A stretch of 5,832 nucleotides of DNA, from assembly GCA_028292305.1 (NCBI GenBank), contig JAQGMQ010000168.1, positions 1 through 5,832 of the forward strand, in the 5' to 3' direction. Position 1 is the stretch's first letter. Each line of letters begins with the position of its first letter. The notes beneath the pieces were generated by a model that did not search any database, was not told the DNA's origin, and saw only the letters and a list, made by a program, of their open reading frames with translations. Positions 1 through 5,483 of this stretch are shown here, piece after piece. The stretch is from Rhodoferax sp. Lineage in GTDB: Bacteria; Pseudomonadota; Gammaproteobacteria; Burkholderiales; Burkholderiaceae_C. A program made the position numbers and the translations under genes.

Positions 1-877
1 CCAACGCCAGCGGAATCGACGCGGCCGAGGTGTTGCCATGCCGGTCCACCGTCACCACCACCTTGTCCATCGGCAGCTTCAGCCGCCTGGCGGTGCTCTG
101 CATGATGCGGATGTTGGCCTGGTGCGGGATCAGCCAATCGATGTCGGCTTCGGTCTTGCCGGCCTTGGCCAGCGTGGCGCGTGCGGCTTCTTCGAGCACG
201 CCCACCGCCAGCTTGAATACCGCCTGGCCGTCCATCTTCAGGAGCGGCAAGCCGAGTACCTGCCCGCCCGAAACGTTGCCCGGCACGCACAGAATATTGA
301 CGTACTTGCCGTCGGCGTGCAGGTCGCTGGCAAGGATGCCAGGGGTCTCGGAGGCTTCGAGCACCACGGCACCCGCGCCGTCGCCGAACAACACGCAGGT
401 GGTGCGGTCCGAGAAATCAAGAATGCGCGAGAACACTTCCGAGCCGACCACCAGGGCCTTGCTGGCCGCGCCGCTCTGGATCATGGCGTCGGCCACCGTC
501 AGCGCGTAGACGAAGCCGCTGCACACGGCCTGCACATCGAAGGCTGCGCAGCCGGCCGCGCCCAGCTTGTGCTGCAGGATGCAGGCGGTGGACGGGAACA
601 CCATGTCGGGCGTCGACGTGGCCACGATGATCAGGTCGATGTCATTGGCGGCCACACCCGCGGCCTCGAGCGCCTGGCGCGAGGCGTGCAGCGCGAGGTC
701 GCTGCTGGTCACATCGGGCGCGGCGAAGTGGCGCGCGCGGATGCCGGTGCGTTCGACGATCCATTCGTCGGAGGTTTCAACGCCGCGGGTCGCCAGTTCG
801 GCGGCCAGATCCACATTGGTCAGGCGGCGCGGTGGCAGGTAGCTGCCGGTGCCCGTGATGCGCGAATAACGTCTCAT
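1..877 (-). CDS. fabH: Beta-ketoacyl-ACP synthase III (FabH), 3' end cut by window edge
   Basis: Cytoplasmic condensing enzyme that starts type II fatty-acid synthesis by joining acetyl-CoA (or another short acyl-CoA) to malonyl-ACP. Read on the minus strand from ATG at 877-875, the frame stays open to the left edge, giving 292 codons of an expected total of about 325. The N-terminus (MRRYSRITGTGSYLPP) fits the family. The whole catalytic triad is visible: Cys119 in AVCSGF (521-523), His252 in LIPHQANIRIM (122-124) and Asn282 in RHGNTSAAS (32-34). These lie 7-8 residues later than in E. coli FabH (Cys112, His244, Asn274), which agrees with a slightly longer N-terminus. GDGAGAVVLEA, typical of thiolase-fold enzymes, is also present. 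It starts 4 bp after the plsX stop with no clear Shine-Dalgarno, so translational coupling is likely. Only the C-terminal ~30 residues are missing. fabD, fabG and acpP probably follow off-window; that is inference from related genomes. Confidence 0.97.
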   Translation of the reverse strand, partial: MRRYSRITGTGSYLPPRRLTNVDLAAELATRGVETSDEWIVERTGIRARHFAAPDVTSSDLALHASRQALEAAGVAANDIDLIIVATSTPDMVFPSTACILQHKLGAAGCAAFDVQAVCSGFVYALTVADAMIQSGAASKALVVGSEVFSRILDFSDRTTCVLFGDGAGAVVLEASETPGILASDLHADGKYVNILCVPGNVSGGQVLGLPLLKMDGQAVFKLAVGVLEEAARATLAKAGKTEADIDWLIPHQANIRIMQSTARRLKLPMDKVVVTVDRHGNTSAASIPLAL

Positions 878-881
878 AGAT

Positions 882-1937
882 TCAGTGGTGCAGTGGGGTT
901 GCCGCTACCGGCGGCACCGCAGCCTCAGCCCGAACCAGAAACGGTGCTGCGTGTGCGATACGGGCCTGGACGCGGTCCAGCAATTGATGGCGAGCCGCAT
1001 CATACGCCCGGTTCAGGGCCTGCTCGAAGGCGAACGCGTCGGCCGAACCATGGCTCTTGAAGACCAGCCCGCGTAGCCCGAGCAGAGCGCCGCCGTTGTG
1101 CACGCGGTAGTCCATGCGCTTCTTCAACGCGGTCAGCACCGGATACGCCAGCACCGCCGCGATCTTGGTGAACAGGTTGCGCGAAAACTCGGCCTTGAGG
1201 AAATTCACGATCATGGTGGCCAGACCTTCGCTGGTCTTCAGCGCCACGTTGCCGACGAAGCCGTCGCAGACCACGATGTCGGTCGTGCCCTTGAAGATGT
1301 CATTGCCTTCGACGTTGCCATAGAAGTTGAGATCGCCAGCCAGGCCGGCCGCGCGCAGCAGCTCGCCGGCCTGCTTGATGATCTCGTTGCCCTTGATGGC
1401 CTCTTCACCGATGTTGAGCAGGCCGACCGTGGGGTTCTCGTTGGCGCTGAGCACCGACACCAGGGCCGAGCCCATCACCGCAAACTGCAGCAGATGCTCG
1501 GCCGTGCAATCGACGTTGGCACCCAGGTCGAGCACGGTGGTGGCGCCACCCTTGGCATTGGGGATCTGCCCGGCGATGGCGGGGCGGTCGATGCCGTCGA
1601 GCGTCTTCAGCACATAACGTGCGATCGCCATCAGGGCCCCGGTGTTGCCGGCGGACAAGGCAGCCTGCGCCGAGCCGTCTTTCACCTGCTGGATCGCCAC
1701 CCGCATGGACGAGTCTTTCTTGCGGCGCAAGGCGACTTCGATCGGATCGTCCATGCCCACCACCTCGGTGGCGGGGACGATGCGGGCACGCGGATGCGCA
1801 AAAGCCGCCAGGCTCGCGGGCAAACCCACGAGCAGCAGCTCGGCATCGGTATGGCGATCGAGAAATTGGCGGCACGCCGGCAGCGTGACCTGGGGACCGT
1901 GGTCGCCCCCCATGCAATCGACAGCGATGGTGATCAT
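882..1937 (-). CDS. plsX: Phosphate acyltransferase PlsX
   Basis: 351-residue PlsX, close to the usual 330-350. It converts acyl-ACP and phosphate to acyl-phosphate, the donor that PlsY uses to acylate glycerol-3-phosphate at the start of phospholipid synthesis. It is a peripheral, membrane-associated cytoplasmic protein. Family motifs in order: VDCMGGDHGP (6-15), SAGNTGALM (95-103), VLDLGANVDC (135-144), LLNIGEE (173-179), CDGFVGNVALK (224-234) and MDYRVHNGGALLGL (275-288). The C-terminal tail after about residue 330 is Ala/Pro-rich and probably variable. The start is ATG at 1937-1935, because MITIAVDCMGGD is the normal N-terminus. No good Shine-Dalgarno precedes it; instead a GC hairpin lies 10 nt upstream. 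It sits 111 bp after rpmF, with a terminator-like hairpin between, and runs 4 bp into fabH, as in the classic rpmF-plsX-fabH cluster. Confidence 0.98.
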   Translation of the reverse strand: MITIAVDCMGGDHGPQVTLPACRQFLDRHTDAELLLVGLPASLAAFAHPRARIVPATEVVGMDDPIEVALRRKKDSSMRVAIQQVKDGSAQAALSAGNTGALMAIARYVLKTLDGIDRPAIAGQIPNAKGGATTVLDLGANVDCTAEHLLQFAVMGSALVSVLSANENPTVGLLNIGEEAIKGNEIIKQAGELLRAAGLAGDLNFYGNVEGNDIFKGTTDIVVCDGFVGNVALKTSEGLATMIVNFLKAEFSRNLFTKIAAVLAYPVLTALKKRMDYRVHNGGALLGLRGLVFKSHGSADAFAFEQALNRAYDAARHQLLDRVQARIAHAAPFLVRAEAAVPPVAATPLHH

Positions 1938-1946
1938 GCAGGATCG

Positions 1947-1985
1947 GCGCGTTTCGCGCGATGGTGGCGCAAGTTTGCGACCATC
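1947..1985 (-). promoter_or_regulatory. Tandem hairpins in the rpmF-plsX spacer, ahead of the plsX start
   Basis: Two adjacent inverted repeats lie in the 111-bp spacer. In minus-strand order the first spans 1985-1960: GATGGT and CGCA pair with TGCG and ACCATC, giving 10 bp with a 2-nt bulge and a 4-nt loop. The second spans 1959-1947: GCGCG-AAA-CGCGC, five G-C pairs with a 3-nt loop, ending 9 nt before the plsX ATG, where a Shine-Dalgarno would be expected. Neither is followed by a T-run, so they are not intrinsic terminators. A role in setting plsX translation or mRNA stability is inference. The repeats themselves are read directly. Confidence 0.45.
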
Positions 1986-2030
1986 AAAAATGGCCCGTGG
2001 CTACTTGCACCGTAGCGCGGGCCGTGCATG

Positions 2031-2063
2031 AAAAAGCCGGAAGCCCGATCAGGCTTCGGACTT
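2031..2063 (-). terminator. Intrinsic-terminator-like hairpin over the rpmF stop codon
   Basis: In minus-strand order AAGTCCGAAGCC (2063-2052), loop TGATCG (2051-2046), GGCTTCCGGCTT (2045-2034). The 12-position stem has one G-U pair and one C-C mismatch, with T5 at 2035-2031, the first two Ts being within the stem. The upstream arm is the last four codons of rpmF, and the stop TGA opens the loop. Because plsX follows on the same strand, it more likely acts as a partial terminator or attenuator setting the L32:PlsX/FabH transcript ratio than as a full stop. The T-tract is short, so strength is uncertain. Confidence 0.65.
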
Positions 2064-2231
2064 GCTCTTCAGCACCTGGCGGCCACGGTAGAAACCGTTG
2101 GGGCTGATGTGGTGGCGCAGGTGGGTTTCGCCGGTGGTGGGTTCCACTGCGATACCGGGCACGTTCAACGCATTGTGCGAACGGTGCATGCCGCGCTTGG
2201 AAGGGGACTTTTTGTTCTGTTGGACTGCCAT
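2049..2231 (-). CDS. rpmF: 50S ribosomal protein L32 (bL32)
   Basis: 60-residue basic protein of the large ribosomal subunit (E. coli L32 is about 57). The N-terminus MAVQQNKKSPSKRGMHRSHN and the central NVPGIAVEPTTGETHLRHH with GFYRGRQVL are diagnostic of proteobacterial bL32. It has no cysteines, so it is the zinc-free form. The ATG at 2231-2229 is fixed by the conserved MAVQQNKKSPSKRGM start and by a good AGGAG 6 nt upstream. The TGA at 2051-2049 lies in the loop of a terminator-like hairpin. It is second in the yceD-rpmF-plsX-fabH cluster, 232 bp after yceD. That gap holds its own probable promoter and a long leader, so rpmF can probably be expressed separately from yceD. Confidence 0.98.
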   Translation of the reverse strand: MAVQQNKKSPSKRGMHRSHNALNVPGIAVEPTTGETHLRHHISPNGFYRGRQVLKSKSEA

Positions 2232-2237
2232 GATCGG

Positions 2238-2242
2238 CTCCT
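2238..2242 (-). promoter_or_regulatory. Shine-Dalgarno of rpmF
   Basis: AGGAG on the minus strand, 6 nt before the rpmF ATG. It is the only strong Shine-Dalgarno I can see in the cluster, fitting the high demand for a ribosomal protein; yceD, plsX and fabH have weak or no such match. Confidence 0.85.
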
Positions 2243-2251
2243 GGATAAATA

Positions 2252-2268
2252 CGTTTAAAAATTAAACG
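2252..2268 (-). repeat. Perfect AT-rich inverted repeat just upstream of the rpmF ribosome-binding site
   Basis: On the minus strand CGTTTAA-TTT-TTAAACG: perfect 7-bp arms around a 3-nt centre, ending 9 nt before AGGAG. It stands out because the surrounding genome is GC-rich, and a T6 run (2277-2272) lies just before it. It could be a weak mRNA hairpin, an unstructured AU-rich ribosome standby site, or a protein-binding palindrome. The sequence alone does not decide between these. Confidence 0.5.
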
Positions 2269-2416
2269 GTTAAAAAATCAAGACGGAGGCTGCGAAACCG
2301 GAAACTGAAATTACCCCGAATGGTGAACCCCTACCTGAACGGCAAGGTCAACCCGAAGTTTCGGCGTTCCAGATTTCCAATCCCCAACCGATGGGGCATT
2401 TCGCGCTAAGCCTTAG

Positions 2417-2445
2417 ATTATAGCCCAACTACGGGTTGCACCCTG
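2417..2445 (-). promoter_or_regulatory. Candidate sigma-70 promoter for rpmF-plsX-fabH
   Basis: A perfect TATAAT on the minus strand at 2422-2417, preceded by GGGC. At a 17-bp spacing the -35 position (2445-2440) reads CAGGGT, a poor match to TTGACA, so the promoter may be weak or activator-dependent. This region overlaps a short inverted repeat at 2455-2433 (GGG-C-TTGCA / TGCAA-CCC around ACAGGG), which could be an operator or a small hairpin after yceD. The position, 42 bp past the yceD stop and ahead of rpmF, supports a separate rpmF promoter. Confidence 0.5.
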
Positions 2446-2463
2446 TTGCAAGCCCGCGCCTGC

Positions 2464-3012
2464 TCAATGCGGCTTGCCGCCCTTGAGTTTGGCCAGCGCG
2501 GCAAAAGGCTTGGGCTTGTCGGCCAGCGCGGCTTCGAAACCCTCGTCCACCACTTCGAGCTTGACCTCGGTGGGACACACATCGTGCCGCGGCACCAGCG
2601 GCATTTCCATCAGCAGTTCGTCTTCGATCAGCGCGGCAAGATCGAATTCGGAATCGAGCGCCAGCACTTCTTCTTCGGACTCTTCGTCGAGCAGCGCCGC
2701 CGTCTCCTCGTCGGCCACGAAGCGGAAGGCCCTATCGACCACCAGCGCGATGTCCACCGGCTGCAGGCAACGCTGGCAGGTCACGGGCACATGGGCATCG
2801 GCCTGCAGGTGCAGCCAGATTTCCGAGGCCTCGCCGGGCACGGGGCGCATCTCGCCCTGTGCCGACCAGTTCACCGGCAGATCGCCGCCCTGGCCCTGCG
2901 ACTCTTCCATGAGGCGCTCGTATTTTTGCAGCACATCTTGCGCGGAACGCGAGCCGGCCGACTGGGCAAAGGCGCGCACGTCGAGCGGAATGGCGAAGGT
3001 CTTTTTATCCAT
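2464..3012 (-). CDS. yceD: YceD / DUF177 family protein (23S rRNA accumulation)
   Basis: 182-residue acidic protein of the DUF177 family. E. coli YceD is linked to 23S rRNA accumulation and its gene is co-transcribed with rpmF; the molecular activity is not settled. Visible features: N-terminal MDKKTFAIPLDVRAFA, the family's CxxC in VTCQRCLQPV (Cys79, Cys82), a strongly acidic stretch at about 101-120 (DEETAALLDEESEEEVLALD), the conserved EFDLAALIEDELLMEMPLVP (122-141), HDVCP with Cys146, and a basic tail KLKGGKPH. The three cysteines could bind a metal, but that is inference. I chose the ATG at 3012-3010, since MDKKTFAIPL fits the family start. The frame stays open upstream to an ATG at 3075, but that would add 21 residues and overlap the divergent yceF. 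No clear Shine-Dalgarno is visible. It leads the rpmF-plsX-fabH cluster. Confidence 0.93.
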   Translation of the reverse strand: MDKKTFAIPLDVRAFAQSAGSRSAQDVLQKYERLMEESQGQGGDLPVNWSAQGEMRPVPGEASEIWLHLQADAHVPVTCQRCLQPVDIALVVDRAFRFVADEETAALLDEESEEEVLALDSEFDLAALIEDELLMEMPLVPRHDVCPTEVKLEVVDEGFEAALADKPKPFAALAKLKGGKPH

Positions 3013-3037
3013 GGCCGCAGTGTAAGAGAATCGAAGG

Positions 3038-3652
3038 ATGCCTTCCACGACCGCTGACAACCCCGTACTTCCCAACCGCCGACTGATCCTGGGCTCGACC
3101 TCCCGCTACCGCCGCGAACTGCTGCTGCGCCTGCGCCTGCCGTTCGACGTGGTGGCACCCGACGTCGACGAAACCCCGCTTGCGGGTGAAACGCCAGTCG
3201 ACCTGGCGGCCCGCCTGGCGCTGGCCAAGGCCAACGCGGTGGCCCGTCTGCACCCCGATGCCGTGGTGATCGGCTCCGACCAGGTGGCCGACCTGCACGG
3301 CGAGCCGCTTGGCAAGCCGGGCGACCATGGCCGGGCCGTGGCCCAGCTGCGGCGGATGCGCGGCCAGACGGTCGTCTTCCAGACGGCGGTGGCTGTGGTC
3401 TGCATCGCGACCGGTTTTGCCCAGAGCGCACTGGCCCCGGTGCGGGTGGTGTTCCGCAATCTGTCGGACACGGACATCGAAGCCTATCTGCAGGCCGAGC
3501 AACCCTATGACTGCGCCGGCAGCGCCAAGAGCGAAGGCCTGGGCATCGCCCTCCTCGACACCATCGACAACGACGACCCGACCGCGTTGATCGGCCTGCC
3601 GCTGATCCGCACCTGCCAACTGCTGCGCGCCGCCGGCGTACGCTTGTTGTGA
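3038..3652 (+). CDS. yceF: Maf-family nucleotide pyrophosphatase, YceF type
   Basis: 204-residue Maf protein. The YceF subgroup hydrolyses 7-methyl-GTP (m7GTP) to m7GMP and pyrophosphate, a house-cleaning reaction on modified nucleotides in the cytoplasm. Motifs in order: RLILGSTSRYRRELLLRL (15-32), APDVDETP (40-47), VVIGSDQVADLHGEPLGKP (76-94, with the family's catalytic Asp81), a central beta region, then YDCAGSAKSEGLGIALLDTI (157-176) and ALIGLPLIRTCQLLR (183-197). CAGSxKSEG matches E. coli YceF (CAGSFKSEG), and yceF also sits next to yceD-rpmF in E. coli, which supports YceF over the general Maf/YhdE group. The ATG at 3038 gives a 14-residue leader before the conserved core. It is divergent from yceD across 25 bp, and its stop overlaps the start of the next gene. 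Confidence 0.95.
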   Translation: MPSTTADNPVLPNRRLILGSTSRYRRELLLRLRLPFDVVAPDVDETPLAGETPVDLAARLALAKANAVARLHPDAVVIGSDQVADLHGEPLGKPGDHGRAVAQLRRMRGQTVVFQTAVAVVCIATGFAQSALAPVRVVFRNLSDTDIEAYLQAEQPYDCAGSAKSEGLGIALLDTIDNDDPTALIGLPLIRTCQLLRAAGVRLL

Positions 3653-4431
3653 GCGCCACCATGCCCAGCCAGAAGCCTGGCCGCCTGTTCCTCGTGCCCG
3701 CGCCGTTGGATTTCGGCTGCGACACCCAGGCGCCATTGACCGACGCCCTGCCCTTGGCCACCCTGCAGACGGCGGCGCGGCTGTCCCACTGGATCACCGA
3801 AAACGCCAAGACCACCCGGGCCTACCTGAAGCGCGTGAACGACATCGCGCCGCTGGCGCAGCCGGTGCAGGCGCTGCAGATCCAGGAGTTGCCGCGCGAG
3901 GTGCACAAGAAGGGCGACCACACCGGCAACTTCGACGCCCGGCCGCTGCTGGCGCCGGCGCTGCAGGGTTTTGACGTGGGCCTGCTGAGCGAAGCCGGCA
4001 TGCCGGCGGTGGCCGACCCGGGCTCGTCCGTGGTGCGCGCCGCCCACGCGCTCGACCTGCAGGTCGTGCCGCTGGTGGGCCCGGTTTCGTTGTTGCTGGC
4101 GCTGGCGGCCAGCGGCCTGAACGGTCAGAATTTCGCGTTCGTGGGCTACCTGCCGCAGGAGCCGGGCGAACGCGCCCAACGCATCCGCGAACTGGAATCG
4201 CTGGCGCTCAAAACCGGCCAGACCCAGTTGTTCATCGAGACGCCCTACCGCAATGCAGCCCTGCTGCAGGCGCTGCTGCAGACCTTGCAGCACAACACCC
4301 GGCTGGCGGTGAGCAGCGGCCTGACCCTGCCCGACCAGCGCATCGTCAGCGAAACCGCCAAGGGCTGGAAGCAGAGAAATCTGGCCGCAGCCATCGGTGG
4401 CCAGCCGGCCGTCTTCGCGATCGGCCGCTGA
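3649..4431 (+). CDS. RsmI-like methyltransferase (tetrapyrrole methylase family, COG0313-type)
   Basis: 260-residue SAM-dependent methyltransferase of the tetrapyrrole (corrin/porphyrin) methylase superfamily, nearest to RsmI, which 2'-O-methylates C1402 of 16S rRNA. RsmI-like parts: LFLVPAPL near the N-terminus, DVGLLSEAGMPAVADPGSSVV in the middle, VVPLVGPVSLLLALAASGLNGQ and FAFVGYLP, then LFIETPYRN in place of RsmI's FYESPHR. The PxPxGNL element expected at the start of true RsmI is replaced by PAPLDFGCD. I therefore call it a paralogue of unknown substrate, not RsmI itself. The start is GTG at 3649, overlapping the yceF stop as GTGA, which suggests translational coupling; ATG at 3661 is an in-frame alternative (256 residues). 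Neither start has a clear Shine-Dalgarno. It ends 15 bp before the convergent sppA stop. Confidence 0.88.
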   Translation: MSATMPSQKPGRLFLVPAPLDFGCDTQAPLTDALPLATLQTAARLSHWITENAKTTRAYLKRVNDIAPLAQPVQALQIQELPREVHKKGDHTGNFDARPLLAPALQGFDVGLLSEAGMPAVADPGSSVVRAAHALDLQVVPLVGPVSLLLALAASGLNGQNFAFVGYLPQEPGERAQRIRELESLALKTGQTQLFIETPYRNAALLQALLQTLQHNTRLAVSSGLTLPDQRIVSETAKGWKQRNLAAAIGGQPAVFAIGR

Positions 4432-4446
4432 CCGCGCCGTACAGGC

Positions 4447-5442
4447 TCAGCGCAGCACGGGCAGCGAGCGCAGCGCACGCACGCTGCCTTCGCCGATGGC
4501 CGCGCCGAAGCGTTTGGCCAGGCGCTCGGCCACGTTGTCGCGGCGGGTGTAGTCGATCACCTCTTCGGCCTTGACCACTTCGCGGGCCACGTAGTCGAGG
4601 TTGCCCAGGTGGTCGGCCAGGCCGAGTTGCACCGCCTGCTCGCCGCTCCAGAACAGGCCGCTGAAGGTGTCCGGTGTTTCCTTCAGGCGGTCGCCACGGC
4701 CGGCCTTCACCGCGCCGATGAACTGCTGGTGGATCTGCTCCAGCATGGCCAGCGCAAACGCGCGCTGCTTTTCGGTCACCGGGCTGAACGGGTCAAGGAA
4801 ACCCTTGTTTTCGCCGGCCGTCAGCAGGCGGCGTTCGACGCCCAGCTTTTCCATCAGGCCGGTGAAGCCGAAGCCGTCCATCAACACGCCGATGCTGCCG
4901 ACGATGCTGGCCTTGTCGACGAAGATCTGGTCAGCCGACACCGCAATGTAGTAGGCCGCGGAGGCACAGGTTTCTTCGACCACGGCGTAGACCGGCTTCT
5001 TGTGCAGCGCCTTCAGGCGGCGCACTTCGTCGTTGATGATGCCGGCCTGCACCGGGCTGCCGCCAGGCGAATTGATGAGCAGCACCACGGCCTGCGCACC
5101 TTCGTCCTCGAAGGCGCTGCGCATGGCGGCGATCACGAACTCGGCGCTGGCATCGGCGCCCGCGGCGATTTCACCCTTGATCTCGACAACAGCCGTGTGG
5201 GCCGTGGTCTTGTCGGGCGTGGGCGCGGCCTTGGCCAGCGCAATCCAGGCGACGACGATGAAAAATGCCAGCCAGGACAAACGCACGAAGGTTTTCCAGC
5301 GGCGTGTGGACTTCTGCTCGGCCAGCGCCGAGAACGCCAACCGCTCCAGCGCGGCACGTTCCCAGCCAGGAGCCTGGCCAGGTGGCGGTGAAGAATAGGA
5401 GGGGTCCCGGTCGGGGCCGCCGGGAAGATGGGGATCGGTCAT
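4447..5442 (-). CDS. sppA: Short-form signal peptide peptidase SppA (S49 family)
   Basis: 331-residue membrane-anchored serine protease of family S49, which degrades cleaved signal peptides and other membrane-linked peptides. The order is a Pro/Gly-rich, mostly polar tail of about 50 residues, one transmembrane segment (FVRLSWLAFFIVVAWIALA, about 52-70), then one protease domain. The domain has VVEIKGEI (85-92), LLINSPGGSP (121-130), ETCASAAYYIAVSADQI with nucleophile Ser161, ASIVGSIGV (178-186), and Lys213 in AGENKGFLDPFSP. The Ser-to-Lys distance of 52 equals B. subtilis SppA (Ser147/Lys199), so a complete Ser-Lys dyad is present. It is the single-domain form, unlike the double-domain ~600-residue E. 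coli SppA. The ATG at 5442-5440 is the only start upstream of the membrane segment that I see; no clear Shine-Dalgarno precedes it. It follows the Rieske gene after 41 bp on the same strand and probably shares its transcript. Confidence 0.95.
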   Translation of the reverse strand: MTDPHLPGGPDRDPSYSSPPPGQAPGWERAALERLAFSALAEQKSTRRWKTFVRLSWLAFFIVVAWIALAKAAPTPDKTTAHTAVVEIKGEIAAGADASAEFVIAAMRSAFEDEGAQAVVLLINSPGGSPVQAGIINDEVRRLKALHKKPVYAVVEETCASAAYYIAVSADQIFVDKASIVGSIGVLMDGFGFTGLMEKLGVERRLLTAGENKGFLDPFSPVTEKQRAFALAMLEQIHQQFIGAVKAGRGDRLKETPDTFSGLFWSGEQAVQLGLADHLGNLDYVAREVVKAEEVIDYTRRDNVAERLAKRFGAAIGEGSVRALRSLPVLR

Positions 5443-5483
5443 GGTGGGAACTCGGACAGCAAACAGAACAGACTAAGGAGAGG

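Larger units (their letters stand above)
2232..2411 (-). promoter_or_regulatory. Long untranslated leader of rpmF with several small hairpins
   Basis: If transcription starts a few bases after the TATAAT box, the rpmF mRNA carries a leader of about 180 nt, with no conserved coding sequence that I recognise. In transcript order it holds CCCCA-TCGGT-TGGGG (2396-2382), AAC(G)CCGAA paired with TTCGGGTT (2367-2350, one bulged base, very tight loop), a T6 run (2277-2272) and the CGTTTAA palindrome (2268-2252) before the Shine-Dalgarno. A 22-codon frame (2399-2331) lies inside it but has no ribosome-binding site. I do not recognise a known riboswitch or r-protein leader. That the leader regulates rpmF is inference. 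Confidence 0.4.

Noticed and set aside
38..1060. 340-codon plus-strand open frame across fabH and the end of plsX
   Set aside because: It is antisense to fabH, whose catalytic triad and motifs are intact. The predicted protein is His/Gly/Arg-rich low-complexity sequence, typical of the shadow of a GC-rich gene.
1098..2015. 305-codon plus-strand open frame antisense to plsX
   Set aside because: It has the same His/Gln/Gly/Arg-rich shadow composition and no recognisable domain, and it opposes an intact plsX.
2331..2399. 22-codon minus-strand frame (MPHRLGIGNLERRNFG...) in the rpmF leader as a possible regulatory peptide
   Set aside because: There is no Shine-Dalgarno, no run of a regulatory codon, and it overlaps the leader hairpins. 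An ORF this short is expected by chance.
2433..2455. Hairpin after yceD as an intrinsic terminator
   Set aside because: The stem is only 8 bp with a bulge and has no T-tract after it. It fits better as a small inverted repeat over the -35 region of the rpmF promoter.
2871..3815. 314-codon minus-strand open frame spanning yceD and yceF
   Set aside because: It is Arg/Pro/Gly-rich and out of frame with yceD and antisense to yceF, both of which have clear family motifs.
3505..4293. 262-codon minus-strand open frame antisense to the RsmI-like gene
   Set aside because: It is Gln/Arg/His-rich with no domain, and it is the shadow of a gene with clear methylase motifs.
4432..4446. Bidirectional terminator in the 15-bp gap between the convergent RsmI-like gene and sppA
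   Set aside because: I found no hairpin followed by a T-run on either strand here. Termination, if any, must lie inside the opposing genes or be factor-dependent.
4609..5391. 260-codon plus-strand open frame antisense to sppA
   Set aside because: sppA has an intact Ser-Lys dyad and a membrane anchor. The opposite frame has only low-complexity composition.
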